NCBI RefSeq assembly: GCF_011386835.1
Contig: NC_088801.1
Coordinates: 16,602,824-16,666,823, forward strand
Origin: Chrysemys picta bellii
Lineage: Eukaryota > Chordata > Testudines > Emydidae
Length of the DNA stretch: 64,000 nt
Direction: 5' to 3'
In this document: positions 1 through 10,137 of the stretch, piece after piece
Layout of the letters: each line of letters starts with the position of its first letter
Position numbering within the stretch: the first letter of the stretch is position 1
Position numbers and translations under genes: made by a program
Notes under the pieces: generated by a model
Told to the model about the DNA's origin: nothing
The model's input: the letters and a program-made list of their open reading frames with translations, nothing else
Databases searched by the model: none

Positions 1-35
1 GCTAGCCAAAGGAAATTACCTGTCTCCTCACAACT

Positions 36-76
36 CCCCGGGGGGGGGGGGAGGGAGAAGGGGGGAAGAGAGGAAC
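36..76. repeat. G-rich low-complexity tract
   Basis: Four C are followed by twelve G (40-51) and then purine-rich GGGAGAAGGGGGGAAG sequence. This is simple low-complexity DNA. It could form a G-quadruplex, but nothing around it suggests a promoter. Confidence 0.8.
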
Positions 77-2268
77 AATATACATGAGAATAGTGTTACT
101 GGGACTTGAGACAAAGAACTGAGACAGAGAGATGTATCTGGCTCTCCTTGTGCTGTGTAATTCCACATGGAATAGTTGAGCAAGGGCTGGGATGTTGCTG
201 CAACCATGCAGTCTGCCTACCAGGCCAGGGCAAAGTAACTGAGCAAGTAGAAGGTGGCTAATTAGGGGAGAGATGCATCTAGTCTTTGTTTTACCATTTT
301 AACCCAGTCTCCCTAAATAGTGTATTCCAGCTGACTAATAAATAATGTCTTATTTAGAAAAGGCTGCCCTGTGTCACTGCAATCACGTGCTGGTTGCATT
401 GCTCTCAATGGGTGAAGTCTTCCCAACAAGGATCCGAGCTCATTTGGACCAGCCATGGCAAGAAACAGAAGTGCTGAAGCCAGGGACCCAGTCTCAGAAG
501 GGCTGGGTCACTTTAGTAAAATGGAGGCCTAGGGCCTGTCACTAAGAAGGGTATACTCCCAGAACTGCATGAAGATCAGAGGTATAGCAGACCCTATGGA
601 TCTTGACACCTGCTGACAGGTGTTAAAAAACAGGAGCATTTCCTATCAATGAAGTTCTATTGTTCCCTGCCAGGTAAGCGTGGGTGCTGTAAAAGACTGA
701 TTCCCTGGAGTTTCCGTGTTGCAGAAATTGAACAGAGTATTGAATCTGATTTGTTGTAAGGAGTTAGAAGGTTCTCCATTTAGTATAGCTTCAGCATCTT
801 AGGAAGACCTTTCCTGAGCTGTGTCAACTCCCACAGGATCTTTAGATGTACCATACACACTATGTAATTCTATAATGCACTGTACATGAGAAACTCAAAG
901 ATGTACAAAGCCATATTATGCTATTAACTGGTCTTCGATACACTCTAAGTAATCTTCAGTGACCCCACCAGTTTCTGAATATTGAATTTAAGAGACCCAT
1001 TTTTTTTGTAATATATCTTAAAATTTTAAAGATTAACAGTCTTTTGGCTTTTATAATTTTCTCTAGCTTTTTTCAGCTCAGAAATTTGATGGACAATACA
1101 TTTCCAGACCTGACATAGCGCAAAGTGTTTATGTCTGCCTTGTAATGTATGACACGTCATGAAACTGACCCAACAACTGACACACTGCTCTTATATATGC
1201 CATAGATACAACATGAATTCTGAGACCTTGAAAGAGTAGTAACTGTCAAAGGCTGGTATAAAAATCCTTCAGAGCCAAGTTCTGTAAACATTTACTGCTA
1301 ACTGCAACGTGAAGTCAAATGCACTGTTTATATTACCAAATGTCATATCTAATTTCCTGTTATGAAGCCGTGAAATAAAATTATGTGATAATTACATAAT
1401 CTATGTGAAACCTGACAAATATATTCCCAATACAAATGATTTATGAAGATAGTTTGCTGCTTTAGCATAATATTACTTTGTAATGGAAGCAGTAAAGCAG
1501 TTTCCTATACTCTGATAACCACATAATCAGTAGTTGTGTAAGAAATCACTAAGCAATAGATAATACAGGCATTTTGGTAAGTATAAATGTTAGAGATTTG
1601 TTCCAGGTGGTTCAAAAATTATGTCCTGCCTATCTAACTAGCCTGTTAGCAAGGTATAATCTTAATTTGAGTTGTTTCTCTAGTTTCAACCCAATTTAGT
1701 GCCACTGCAATAGATTTATGTTTGGAATAAGAATTACTTTTGTAAGAATTACTCTTAATCAGAAACTTAATGACTAGGCTGGTCTGGCATGAGTCATCAG
1801 TAAAATATCCCATTCCCATGCAGCAGACCTGAGATTAGTAACTGGTGGGGATTCCACTCCCAAGCAAGCCCAGGACGCTCCCATAAGTGATGAGCTGCTA
1901 GCTCAGAAGGAGTCACCTACTCTGAAATCACCTCATGTGATAATGACAGAGGAGTTAGCACAGTGACAACATAGTTTGTCTTTCCTCCTCCTCATTGGGC
2001 GCAGTCACTGCCTCAGTTTCCCCTTCCAGCAGTGCCTTAACTTCCCTCACCCAGTAAGGTAAGTAATGTAGCTCTTCCATCAAATCAGATTCTGCCCAGT
2101 CCAAGGCTGACACAAGTCCAAATAAAACAGAAGTTCAACAAAAAGCCTTCACATAATTCCACTTCAAAGCCACAACTCTCCCTTCAGTGATCCATGGGAA
2201 CTTGGGTAATCAATTAGCCTTTCACCCCTTGGCTGCATGGGGTTTACAAAGTCCTTTGTCCCTTGGTT
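77..2268. other. No recognisable gene or repeat
   Basis: This is about 2.2 kb of AT-rich, mostly unique-looking sequence. The only open frame is about 66 codons (345-545); it has no homology I recognise and no convincing splice context. I see no RNA gene, terminal repeats or tandem array. Confidence 0.5.
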
Positions 2269-2459
2269 ACATATGGAGATATACCTATCTCATAGAACTG
2301 GAAGGGACCCTGAAAGGTCATCAAGTCCAGCCCCCTGCCTTCACTAGCAGGACCAAGTACCGATTTTGACCCAGATCCCTAAGTGGTCCTCTCAAGGATT
2401 GAACTCACAACCCTGGGTTTAAGGAGGCCAATGCTCAAACCACTGAGCTATCCCTCCCC
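2269..2459 (-). mobile_element. tRNA-derived SINE (CR1-type tail), reverse
   Basis: Read on the minus strand, the 5' end (near 2459) starts with a tRNA-like head. It has an A box resembling TAGCTCAGTGGTT, about 35 bases, then a B box resembling GAGTTCAATCC. After a body comes a tail of the form GGACTTGATGACCTTTC with GGTCCCTTCCAGTTCTATGAG, the CR1-like 3' end shared with turtle and bird retroposons. It is clearly diverged from the copy at 8.4 kb and no clear target duplication is visible. It is a retroposon relic, not a functional tRNA gene. Confidence 0.8.
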
Positions 2460-2824
2460 ACAAAAAGGGCGGTTGCAGGGGTCCATCTTTATATAGGGTA
2501 TCAGCACATCTCCTGAAGGTGGCACTAGTGAGGGACAGAGGATCCAAGTCCCTTGTCTGCAGCTGTCTCTAGCCCAGAGAACTTAAGTAGTGAAGCAGTC
2601 ATCCGCTCCACTTTCCCACATTTTCACTTCACTCTAATATCTGGGCTGCCTCCCTGCCTGCTTTCCTCCCTCTGTCCTAAGCCTTCTTCCAGATCCTTCC
2701 ACACACTTCTTCAACACAGCCTCTCCGGGTCTCTGTCTCTGCTGGGAGACTCACCATAATCTTTGCCCAAATCTCAGGCACTACAGACGCCTATCAGCAG
2801 GCTATTGCTCTCTCTCAGTTTCTT

Positions 2825-3314
2825 CCCACAGTCAGGGCCGGCTCTGGCTTTTTTGCCGCCCTAGACAAAAAAGCCACCCACCGCCTCCCCCCGCCCCAGC
2901 GCGGCAGGGGAGGGCGCCGAGCCCAGCCGGGGCTCCCCGCAATCCCCAACCAGCCGGAGCGCCGGGAGCAGGGCGGAGAGCCCCGGCCGGGGCTCCCCGC
3001 TCTCTGCTCTCCCCAGCGGCCAGAGCGCCGGGAGCAGGGCGGAGAGCCCCCGGCGGCCAAAGCGCCGGGAGGAGGGCGGCGAGCCCGGCCGGGGCTCTCT
3101 GCTCTCCCCGGCGGCCAGCCCCCGGCGGCCAGAGCGCCAGGGGGAGGGCGGCGAGCCCGCTACGGCTCCGCTCTTCCCGGCAGCGGGGAGGGCGGCGAGC
3201 CCAGTCGCGGCCCCGCTCTCGGGCCGGAGCGCCCCGCTGCGCCGCCTCCCTCCCAGGCGCCGCCCCAAGCAGATGCTTGGTGGGCTGGTGCCTGGAACCG
3301 GCTCTGCCCACAGT
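2825..3314. mobile_element. GC-rich non-autonomous hAT element with perfect 8-bp TSD
   Basis: An element of 474 bp (2833-3306) is flanked by a perfect 8-bp duplication, CCCACAGT, at 2825-2832 and 3307-3314. Its termini are imperfect inverted repeats: left CAGGGCCGGCTCTGG, right (reverse complement) CAGAGCCGGTTCCAGG. An 8-bp TSD and CAG ends are hallmarks of hAT transposons. The interior is extremely GC- and CpG-rich and is built from degenerate repeated units containing GCGCCGGGAGCAGGGCGG and GAGCCCCGGCCGGGGCTCC. There is no transposase. The long open frames on the minus strand here are by-products of the GC-rich repeats. Confidence 0.88.
2890..3230. repeat. Degenerate GC-rich tandem units inside the hAT element
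   Basis: The motif GAGCGCCGGGAGCAGGGCGG or close variants recurs about five times (near 2953, 3022, 3060, 3132 and, shortened, 3180). It alternates with CCGGGGCTC palindromes and CTCTGCTCTCCCC. Spacing is irregular (roughly 35-70 bp). This looks like internal amplification within the MITE and makes a small artificial CpG island. Confidence 0.7.
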
Positions 3315-3502
3315 ATATATATATTCTTATATCTTCATTTCCCCCATCCCCTTCTCAAAAAGGCCTTGCATTCAGCCAACAGTATCCATGTTCCCTTCAA
3401 GAGCAAGACCCCACAAAGTCCTGGACTGAGAAAGTAACGAGGTGGCAGGCACGGAACCTGTCCTTAAAGGGCCAACATGTTCTGTTACAGGCATTGTCTA
3501 TC

Positions 3503-3560
3503 CACTGGTTCTCAACCTTTTTAGGCTCAGGACCTATTTGGCCTGTTGCAACCCAATAGT
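3503..3560. mobile_element. hAT (Charlie-like) terminal fragment
   Basis: The stretch begins CACTGGTTCTCAACC, close to the CAGTGGTTCTCAAC terminus typical of Charlie-like hAT MITEs, followed by CTTTTTAGG and a text-like GACC segment. The matching opposite end is not visible nearby, so this is a truncated or diverged copy. A better preserved relative lies at 36.5 kb. Confidence 0.45.
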
Positions 3561-6067
3561 GCAAAAAACTAAAAAATAAAAAGAAAGTCTGACATTAAAT
3601 ATTTGTTACCCACAATATATACTATACACATTAATTTAAGCATTAAATGTAGCAAATATCTCAATATAGCATTTAAGTATTTCTTGTATAAATCCTAGGT
3701 TCCACTTAATGAGAAACCGGAGGTTGATAAACTCATCAAAGAGAAGCAAAGTTTGGTGTAAACCAGTGCAGTCCCAAGGTCATGCTCAACATCCCTGTTT
3801 CTGCTTTTATTTTTCAGTTGACTCTTAGCTGAAAATCCTGTTTCACACAAGTATGAATGGCAAAATAACTAATAGCATGGCTAGCAAGACAGTTTATTCA
3901 CCTGCAATGCTGCACACAAAACTGGGAAGTCTTATTTCAGTATATTTTCTCTGTAGACTATGATTGCAAGATAATTCAAGCAGCTAAGATTCTTCCTCCA
4001 TAGGCAGACTCACATTTTCCAGCATTATTCCAAATGGATCACAGATCCACTCTTCATCTTTGAGTTACTCATCTGGAAAACAATCACGGAATCTAGTGTG
4101 TAATTTAGTTAAGTTATTACAGATAATTTTCTGCTGCTTCCCAGCCTGCAGAATCTTCCTAGTTTTCCATTTCTAGCAACACAGAGTTGCTGCATGGGAA
4201 CTAGACACTGATATTTGGGCTAAGGAACTGAAGAGGGTTTTGCCTGTGGATAGTTTGTAACCACTTCTGTTCAGGGACTAGTATATGTGTAAACAAAAAA
4301 GTTGTATTAAGAATATACTCAGATTCCACATCTCTGATTTATCTTCCAATGGAAGCCCAATCTGAAAGCCCCGCCCCCAACATCTGCCATCACTTGGCAG
4401 AGAGGCAACAAATACAAGAGGAAAATAGATTCCTATAGAGATAAGGGAGAGGAATTTAAGGGGTACACAGCCTGCCTTAGAATGAAAAGGTGGGAAGGTG
4501 CTAGAAATACATTTAATTCTTTTCATGCCTCAAACTTCCATTCTATTATTGTTTGGCTTAAAACTGCAGAGCATCTTTTCATTTGCTTCAATACCATTAT
4601 TAATTAATATGTACGACAAGTGCTCAAATGTTAATTGTTTCTGGAGTGAGTTTAGGTCAGCAGTGCTAAAATGTTAACCATTTAAATGAAACCCCAAATA
4701 AGTTTGCAATTTTCTGCAGATGAAATAATAACTACTTTAGTTGTATTCATGCTGGTAAATCCATACTTCATAGAGCTGATTGAATTAATAAGCAGCTAAA
4801 CATGACTGCTTTGCTAACGATTTGTTCTTATGTTACCTGTGAAAAATAGTTCTAAGCCTGGTAATGTGGAACTAGAAGCATGTTAGGTGACAGTGTCCGC
4901 CACCCCCAAAGTTATCATAAGCAACAAAAGAATTATAACTGTATACGTACGCCTATAACCACACAAGAAGAAACCAAAAATGTACTGAGGTATCATGAAT
5001 ATTTCTGTGGAAAACATCTCTGATTTAGAAAAAGAAAACTTTTCACTATATGATGCCCTTCAAACCTTACATAATTAACATGCATGCTTTTTTGTTTGGC
5101 CTGGGGTCATTGTTTTAAAATCATGACCTGATGACGTATCCTCTTTAAAATATCCTCCCCGCTAAATGATTATTTGAGCAGATAAGGATAGGTCTTTAAA
5201 GTAAGAATGTTTAATAACTAGGAGCCACAGTAGAGTGGCCATATGTCAGAGAAAGTGCTGTAACAGAGAGCATCTGAAAGCAAATTGTCCATATTCAACT
5301 ACTACAAAAGTGAGACCACGACAAGTTTGATTAAGCCATCCACTGACTTCTCTCTCAGAATGGATATTCATTGTACCAGAAAAAAACAACAGCGGTGATG
5401 CATATCCACTAGGTTGTCCTCATACAATCTTAAGAATTTTCCCATAAGATTTCCTTCAGGTCCAGGTTAGTACAAGTCATTTTTCCCCACCAAGCTTGTT
5501 GCTAAATTAATTCATAGTGCAAGACAGTAAGAGAATTACATCATTCAGCAATAACATCTCAATTAATGTCTTTCACCACACTAAAGATTATCTCTAATGC
5601 TGGCTTCTGCCCATGCAAAAAAATTACACTTACCCATGGACAATTCCAGGACCTGAGTGATTAGCCACTTACTTTAATCTCAAATGTTCATGCACTATAT
5701 AAAGTTCACTGAACTGATATTACTGCATTCATTTGTCATACAATAAGATTAAAATAAAGGTAACTAGTATGATATGTTACTACTTAAACATTTAACATCC
5801 TTGCAGAGGAGATTATATAGATACATTTTTAAATGCTAAAACCTTCCTCTTTTGTATGCAAGTATTTGAGAAAATGAAACCCTCTAGATTACAGATGTAC
5901 ACAAAACAACCTATTTAACATCCAGACAAAGATCAATGCATAAGTATTTCACAATAAAATAAGAATAAATTCTGTCTGATATTTACATGCTGTTGCTATA
6001 TGTTCTAGCTAAGATCTTTGCCAATATTATTTCTGAAGCTCCTTTTATATATTTTAGGTATGTCTAA
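3561..6067. other. No recognisable gene or repeat
   Basis: About 2.5 kb of AT-rich sequence. Part of 3700-4150 may be a decayed hAT internal region but I cannot demonstrate it. Open frames here are at most about 82 codons and are unconvincing. Confidence 0.45.
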
Positions 6068-6364
6068 GGCCTGGTCCACACTAACCCCCCACTTCGAACT
6101 AAGGTACGCAAATTCAGCTACGTTAATAACGTAGCTGAATTCGAAGTACCCTAGTTCGAACTTACCGCAGGTCCAGACGCGGCAGGCAGGCTCCCCCGTC
6201 GATGCCGCGTACTCCTCTCGCCGAGTTGGAGTACTGGTGTCGACGGCGAGCACTTCTGGGATCGATCCGGGATTGATTTATCGCATCTAGACAAGACACG
6301 ATAAATCGATCCCAGAAGATCGATTGCTTACTGCCGGACCGGGAGGTAAGTGTAGACCTACCCA
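6068..6364. mobile_element. Fold-back MITE (GGCCTGGTCYACAC family)
   Basis: The left end reads GGCCTGGTCCACACTAAC and the right end, reverse-complemented, reads GGGTAGGTCTACACTTACC, so the element has inverted termini. Two strong internal hairpins are present. One is at 6111-6141, with 14-base arms around a 3-base loop and a perfect match. In the other, 6253-6266 (CTTCTGGGATCGAT) pairs with 6305-6318. The element is non-autonomous with no transposase; the superfamily is not settled from the sequence. A related copy is at 57.0 kb. Confidence 0.75.
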
Positions 6365-7384
6365 AAGGTCCAGAACTTTTAGCTCTTCCAACTGAAAATT
6401 CAGGTAGGATATAAGGCCAAATCCTGCTTTGCTTGCTCGAGTGAGAAGGATTTGAGACAAATATATTGCATTTCTAGAGAACCATTTTTTTTCTCCAAAG
6501 CATCCTGCAGCGCTTTACATTCTACATATCTTATGTAAGAATCACTGTACCCACCACAGCAACACAGCCACCTTTGAAGATGAAACACACCAGTTGTTCA
6601 ACAGCACACAGTGATATTTATGACAGGAAATGGAACACACTAGATAAAACTTGAACTTCAGGTGAAATTTTAAGTAAGTGCAATGTAATTACATGCAGTC
6701 ACAGTGCAATCTGCTCATTTGAAAAACCTCTTAAAGTCTATAGCCTGTTCCCAAGTCCAAAACAGGAATGAGGCAACACAGGAATGAGGAGATGGTATTT
6801 CTCAAAACTCATGGGAGTTATAGATTAGATTATTCATCTCAGAAAGGAGGCAGGGATTTAAGATAATGTACATCTCTCCAGTAAAGGATCTTAATCAAGT
6901 TCCAAAGAGAAGTAATTTGAGTCAGGTTTCCGGACATATTATCTTGAAGATGCAAATTATCACACTAAAATAATAAAATTGTAAATACAGAACATTTTAC
7001 TAATGCAAATGAGTTTAATGCTGTACCTGTCATACTATGCTAAAATGAATGTGCAAACAAGGAAACCACTGTTGAGATTAGGTGACTCATAATTTGCCTT
7101 CTAATGGAGTTCTAAAATAGGATTATAATTTTCTATAAAATTATAAAAGATAGGTAAAAAACTCTAAAGAAAAACATATGGAAAAGTTCTATAGCATTTA
7201 ATAGAGCATAAGGGGAATAAAATCATTGACATTTTGAGATAGAGTTGTTAAGCTACTATTTTACCACTGCAGTAATTTCTGTCTCAAGACCGGTATTTCA
7301 TACAGCTGTTGCTAAGAGCAAATTTTATTTCCTTACCTACCTTTTTTCATATTTATTTCCCATAATCAATGTTTAAAATGCACT
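6365..7384. other. No recognisable gene or repeat
   Basis: About 1 kb of AT-rich sequence without terminal repeats, known repeat tails or credible coding potential. Confidence 0.5.
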
Positions 7385-7435
7385 GGCCCTGATTCTCTTC
7401 TCACTTAGATTGGTACAAATAAGAAAATCAGGCCC
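7385..7435. repeat. Short palindromic MITE relic
   Basis: GGCCCTGATTCTC at the left is complementary to GAAAATCAGGCCC at the right with about 25 bases between. It belongs to the group of short palindromic repeats ending in TCAGGCCC that recurs in this window (see 43.3 kb). Confidence 0.45.
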
Positions 7436-7956
7436 AATATTCTTTTCCATTGCTAAAAACACTGAACGTTACACAAGAGTTTTATTATGAACATTTCAGC
7501 AACACATATAGTTGGCATCCTGGGGCCCATAAGGACCACACAGTTGCATTTGCGGACTGTACACCAGCCTACGGTTCCTAGACTCAACTGAGCCTGTATG
7601 TATTGCCCAAAATATTCTGCCTGCTTTGCACATGGAGAAATATACTGCTGCATGTGTGGTCAAGATCACTGCTACCCATTTCTGGTCCCTTTAAGGGCTC
7701 TTGGAGTCAGCTGGGAAAGATTTTCCTCTAGGATTACTCCAAAAATGTAGATCTGGGACCTGGTAGCAGAGTAGGGAGCTGTCTCCTGAAGAGTATGAGA
7801 GCTAGTTGGGGAGGTGAATGGTATCTCCCCCTGTCCCATTCATGAGATGATCAAGGTGTAGGAACTGGTGTGAGGAAGCGATCACCAGCATCACAGACCT
7901 CCTGGCACCTCAGGGAGCAGGCACTCAAAATCCAAACATTATGGTATCAACATGCA

Positions 7957-8226
7957 TCGTCCATCTATACAGCACCTGGGAGATGCAATTCCCAGCATGG
8001 CTAGACATACACACACTAGCTTTGGTGGAACTAGTGCCTAAAAGTAGGACTGTGGCTAGCCACCCAAGTACAATCCAAACCTACCCCTTTGGTAGGTACT
8101 TGGGCGGCTAGCCCAAGCTGCTGCTTGCGCCGCCCTGGCCACGCTGCTAATTATAGATTCTAGACTGAGCAGAGCAAGTGTGTGTATGTGAATTACACCT
8201 CCCAATTGCTGTGTAAACGTACTCTC
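7957..8226. mobile_element. Fold-back MITE with long palindrome
   Basis: The two halves are inverted copies. Left CAGCACCTGGGAGATGCAAT corresponds to right (reverse complement) CAGCAATTGGGAGGTGTAAT, each followed by ACATACACACAC. The centre carries GGCTAGCCACCCAAGTAC facing GTACTTGGGCGGCTAGCC. Outer ends resemble GTACGTYTAYACAGC. It is non-coding and would fold into one long hairpin. No clear TSD was found. Confidence 0.72.
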
Positions 8227-8411
8227 AAAACGAGTATCACATCAAGCTAAAGAGCATGCATTGCCCATGCCATGAGCCTAGCCCTCAATGCTGTGCTTAC
8301 AATACTACAGTGACAATACACACAGTTTTTTCTTTTCTTTTTTTTAGAGAGGGAAAAAATAGTGATTTCACTGATTTTATTTATTTACTTGCAATTCACA
8401 CACACCCCATC

Positions 8412-8606
8412 ATCATCATGGGGGGATAGCTCAGTGGTTTGCGCATTGGCCTGCTAAACCCAGGGTTGAGAGCTCAATCCCTGAGGGGGCCATTTAGGGA
8501 TCTGGGGCAAAAATCTGTCTGGGGATTGGTCCTGCTTTGAGCAGGGGGTTGGACTAGATGACCTCCTGGGGTCCCTTCCAACCCTGATGTTCTATGATCA
8601 TCATGG
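8412..8606 (+). mobile_element. tRNA-derived turtle-type SINE with CR1 tail
   Basis: The tRNA-like head starts GGGGATAGCTCAGTGGTT (A box), followed by a B box in GAGCTCAATCCC. The body (TTTAGGGATCTGGGGC) leads into a tail starting GGGGATTGGTCCTGCTTTG and ending in ATGTTCTATGAT. That tail matches the CR1 3' end at 48.45-48.53 kb nearly base for base. A direct repeat ATCATCATGG at 8412-8421 and 8597-8606 is a plausible TSD, although the left copy lies in a short CAT repeat. It is the best preserved SINE in the window. Confidence 0.9.
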
Positions 8607-8684
8607 CTAGAAATTTCAGTAGCAGCTCAGGGAATAGAAACCCAATTCCTACTCAAATTCAAGGGGAGCTGGGTCTCTAACTCC

Positions 8685-8835
8685 CTTAGGCTCAGTGCTT
8701 AATTTGTAATAAAGAGGTGCTGGGGCTCAAGCAATGTTTTTACATTCATAACTGATGCAGCAAGCCCAGAAGTGCTGGGGCTATGAACTGCCAAGCCGAG
8801 AGGTGCCAGGGCACAAATTAAGCACTGCTTAGGCT
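8685..8835. mobile_element. 135-bp hAT MITE with perfect 8-bp TSD
   Basis: The element 8693-8827 begins CAGTGCTTAATTTGT and ends ACAAATTAAGCACTG, a perfect 15-base terminal inverted repeat. It is flanked by the identical octamer CTTAGGCT at 8685-8692 and 8828-8835. Internal AGAGGTGCTGGGG and AGAGGTGCCAGGG are a direct pair. hAT-type TSD and termini; non-coding. Confidence 0.9.
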
Positions 8836-10137
8836 CCTTTGAAAATGTCAACCAATGTGTTTAGCTGCAAAGCTTTAGAACTGACAGACTTTGGCTGTTT
8901 TGAGTGACTCACAGATTTCTTTATGCTGCTATTACAGAATTTTTCGAATTTGAATTCCATATATGATTAGTCTAACAGATGGGCCTTCAATCCAGAAGGG
9001 CTGCAGTTTGGGACAGCAGATCTCTTATTGCCCAGTTTCTAAGACACATTCTGTGAAGTTCTACTCAAACTGGGAAAGGGTTTTTGCAAGGGAGGGAAGG
9101 GAAAGAGAGCACATGAAAAAAGGAACAGACAGAGAGAGGAAAAATTCTAATGAAACAATAGGTTTTATATACATGTTAGTGTAAAGCAACCCTTTTAAGC
9201 TGATTTCAGAGGAAGGAGGTGTTCCTTAATGCACAATACATAGCACAGGCAGAAACTTTTTGAAACTGATTCACTCTTGGAGAACCACGAGTTAAAAAAA
9301 CTGAAAAAAGGTTGGTGAACATCAACGAGATTTGTAACCACTGCAAACAAAATTAATAAAATCAGATTGTTTAGATCAAACTGTGCCATTAAAGCACAAT
9401 CCTACACTGGGGCAGTGCAGTGATGTCGCACTCGAGGGAGAGTTCCAGTGGAGCACCAAGAACAGGGAGCTTGTCCATTACTGCCAGTCTTAATAAGGTT
9501 CAGCTCGTACTCCCCAGTTGGCACCCTTACAGGGTGCTAGAGGAAAGCAGGCGCACAAGTGTAGGGCCTGAAGATATGGATGCTACATGCATTCTCCAAA
9601 TTTGTGCATTCACACCACAAGGGCCAGCCACAATCCAGCCCCTTCATCCATCCCTAGAGGTAACGGACTGATTATATTTTATCATTTTCATCATGTTCAG
9701 TTTTTGTCAAGCTAGCATATTATACTTTGAACGCTGAAATGGGGTAAGCCTGACTTTTTTACAAGGAGGCCTGTTTTAGATGCAGGTTAAAAATATTTCT
9801 GAAAAAAGAAGTAGAAAAATGTGATTTTATAAAACCCCAAAAATATAATAAAACCCCTTTTTCCATGTTTTGTAGCTTGGCGGTGTTTAAAAATTTAAAA
9901 TAAGATTTCATTCCCTGATCCCCTGTAGATTTTTTATTATTTTGAGTCAGAAATAATTTTAGAGTGACATCTAAATCAACTTATGTCCATTATAATTTGA
10001 AATTCATCTATTTTGTAGGCTCTTGCCCTTTTATGTAGAGATGCAATATTACGTATTTAATTTTCTGAATTTAATATCTGGAAATTGAGAATGTGCTAGA
10101 AATATGTATCTGATATAATTAACATGATGTCTTCAGA
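8836..10137. other. No recognisable gene or repeat
   Basis: About 1.3 kb of unique-looking sequence. The small open frame at 9420-9671 has no recognisable domain or splice context. The right part (9700-10130) is strongly AT-rich. Confidence 0.45.

Noticed and set aside
36..76. G-quadruplex promoter element
   Set aside because: The G run is followed only by purine-rich low complexity; no transcription start features or gene nearby.
2815..3311. Overlapping minus-strand open frames of 81, 135 and 159 codons
   Set aside because: All lie in the GC-rich repeated core of a hAT MITE, in different frames of the same repeats (few stop codons at high GC). The peptides are Gly/Ala/Arg/Pro low complexity.
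8421..8500. Functional tRNA gene
   Set aside because: A and B boxes are present but the downstream body and CR1 tail show it is a SINE; no proper acceptor stem or anticodon arm was recognised.
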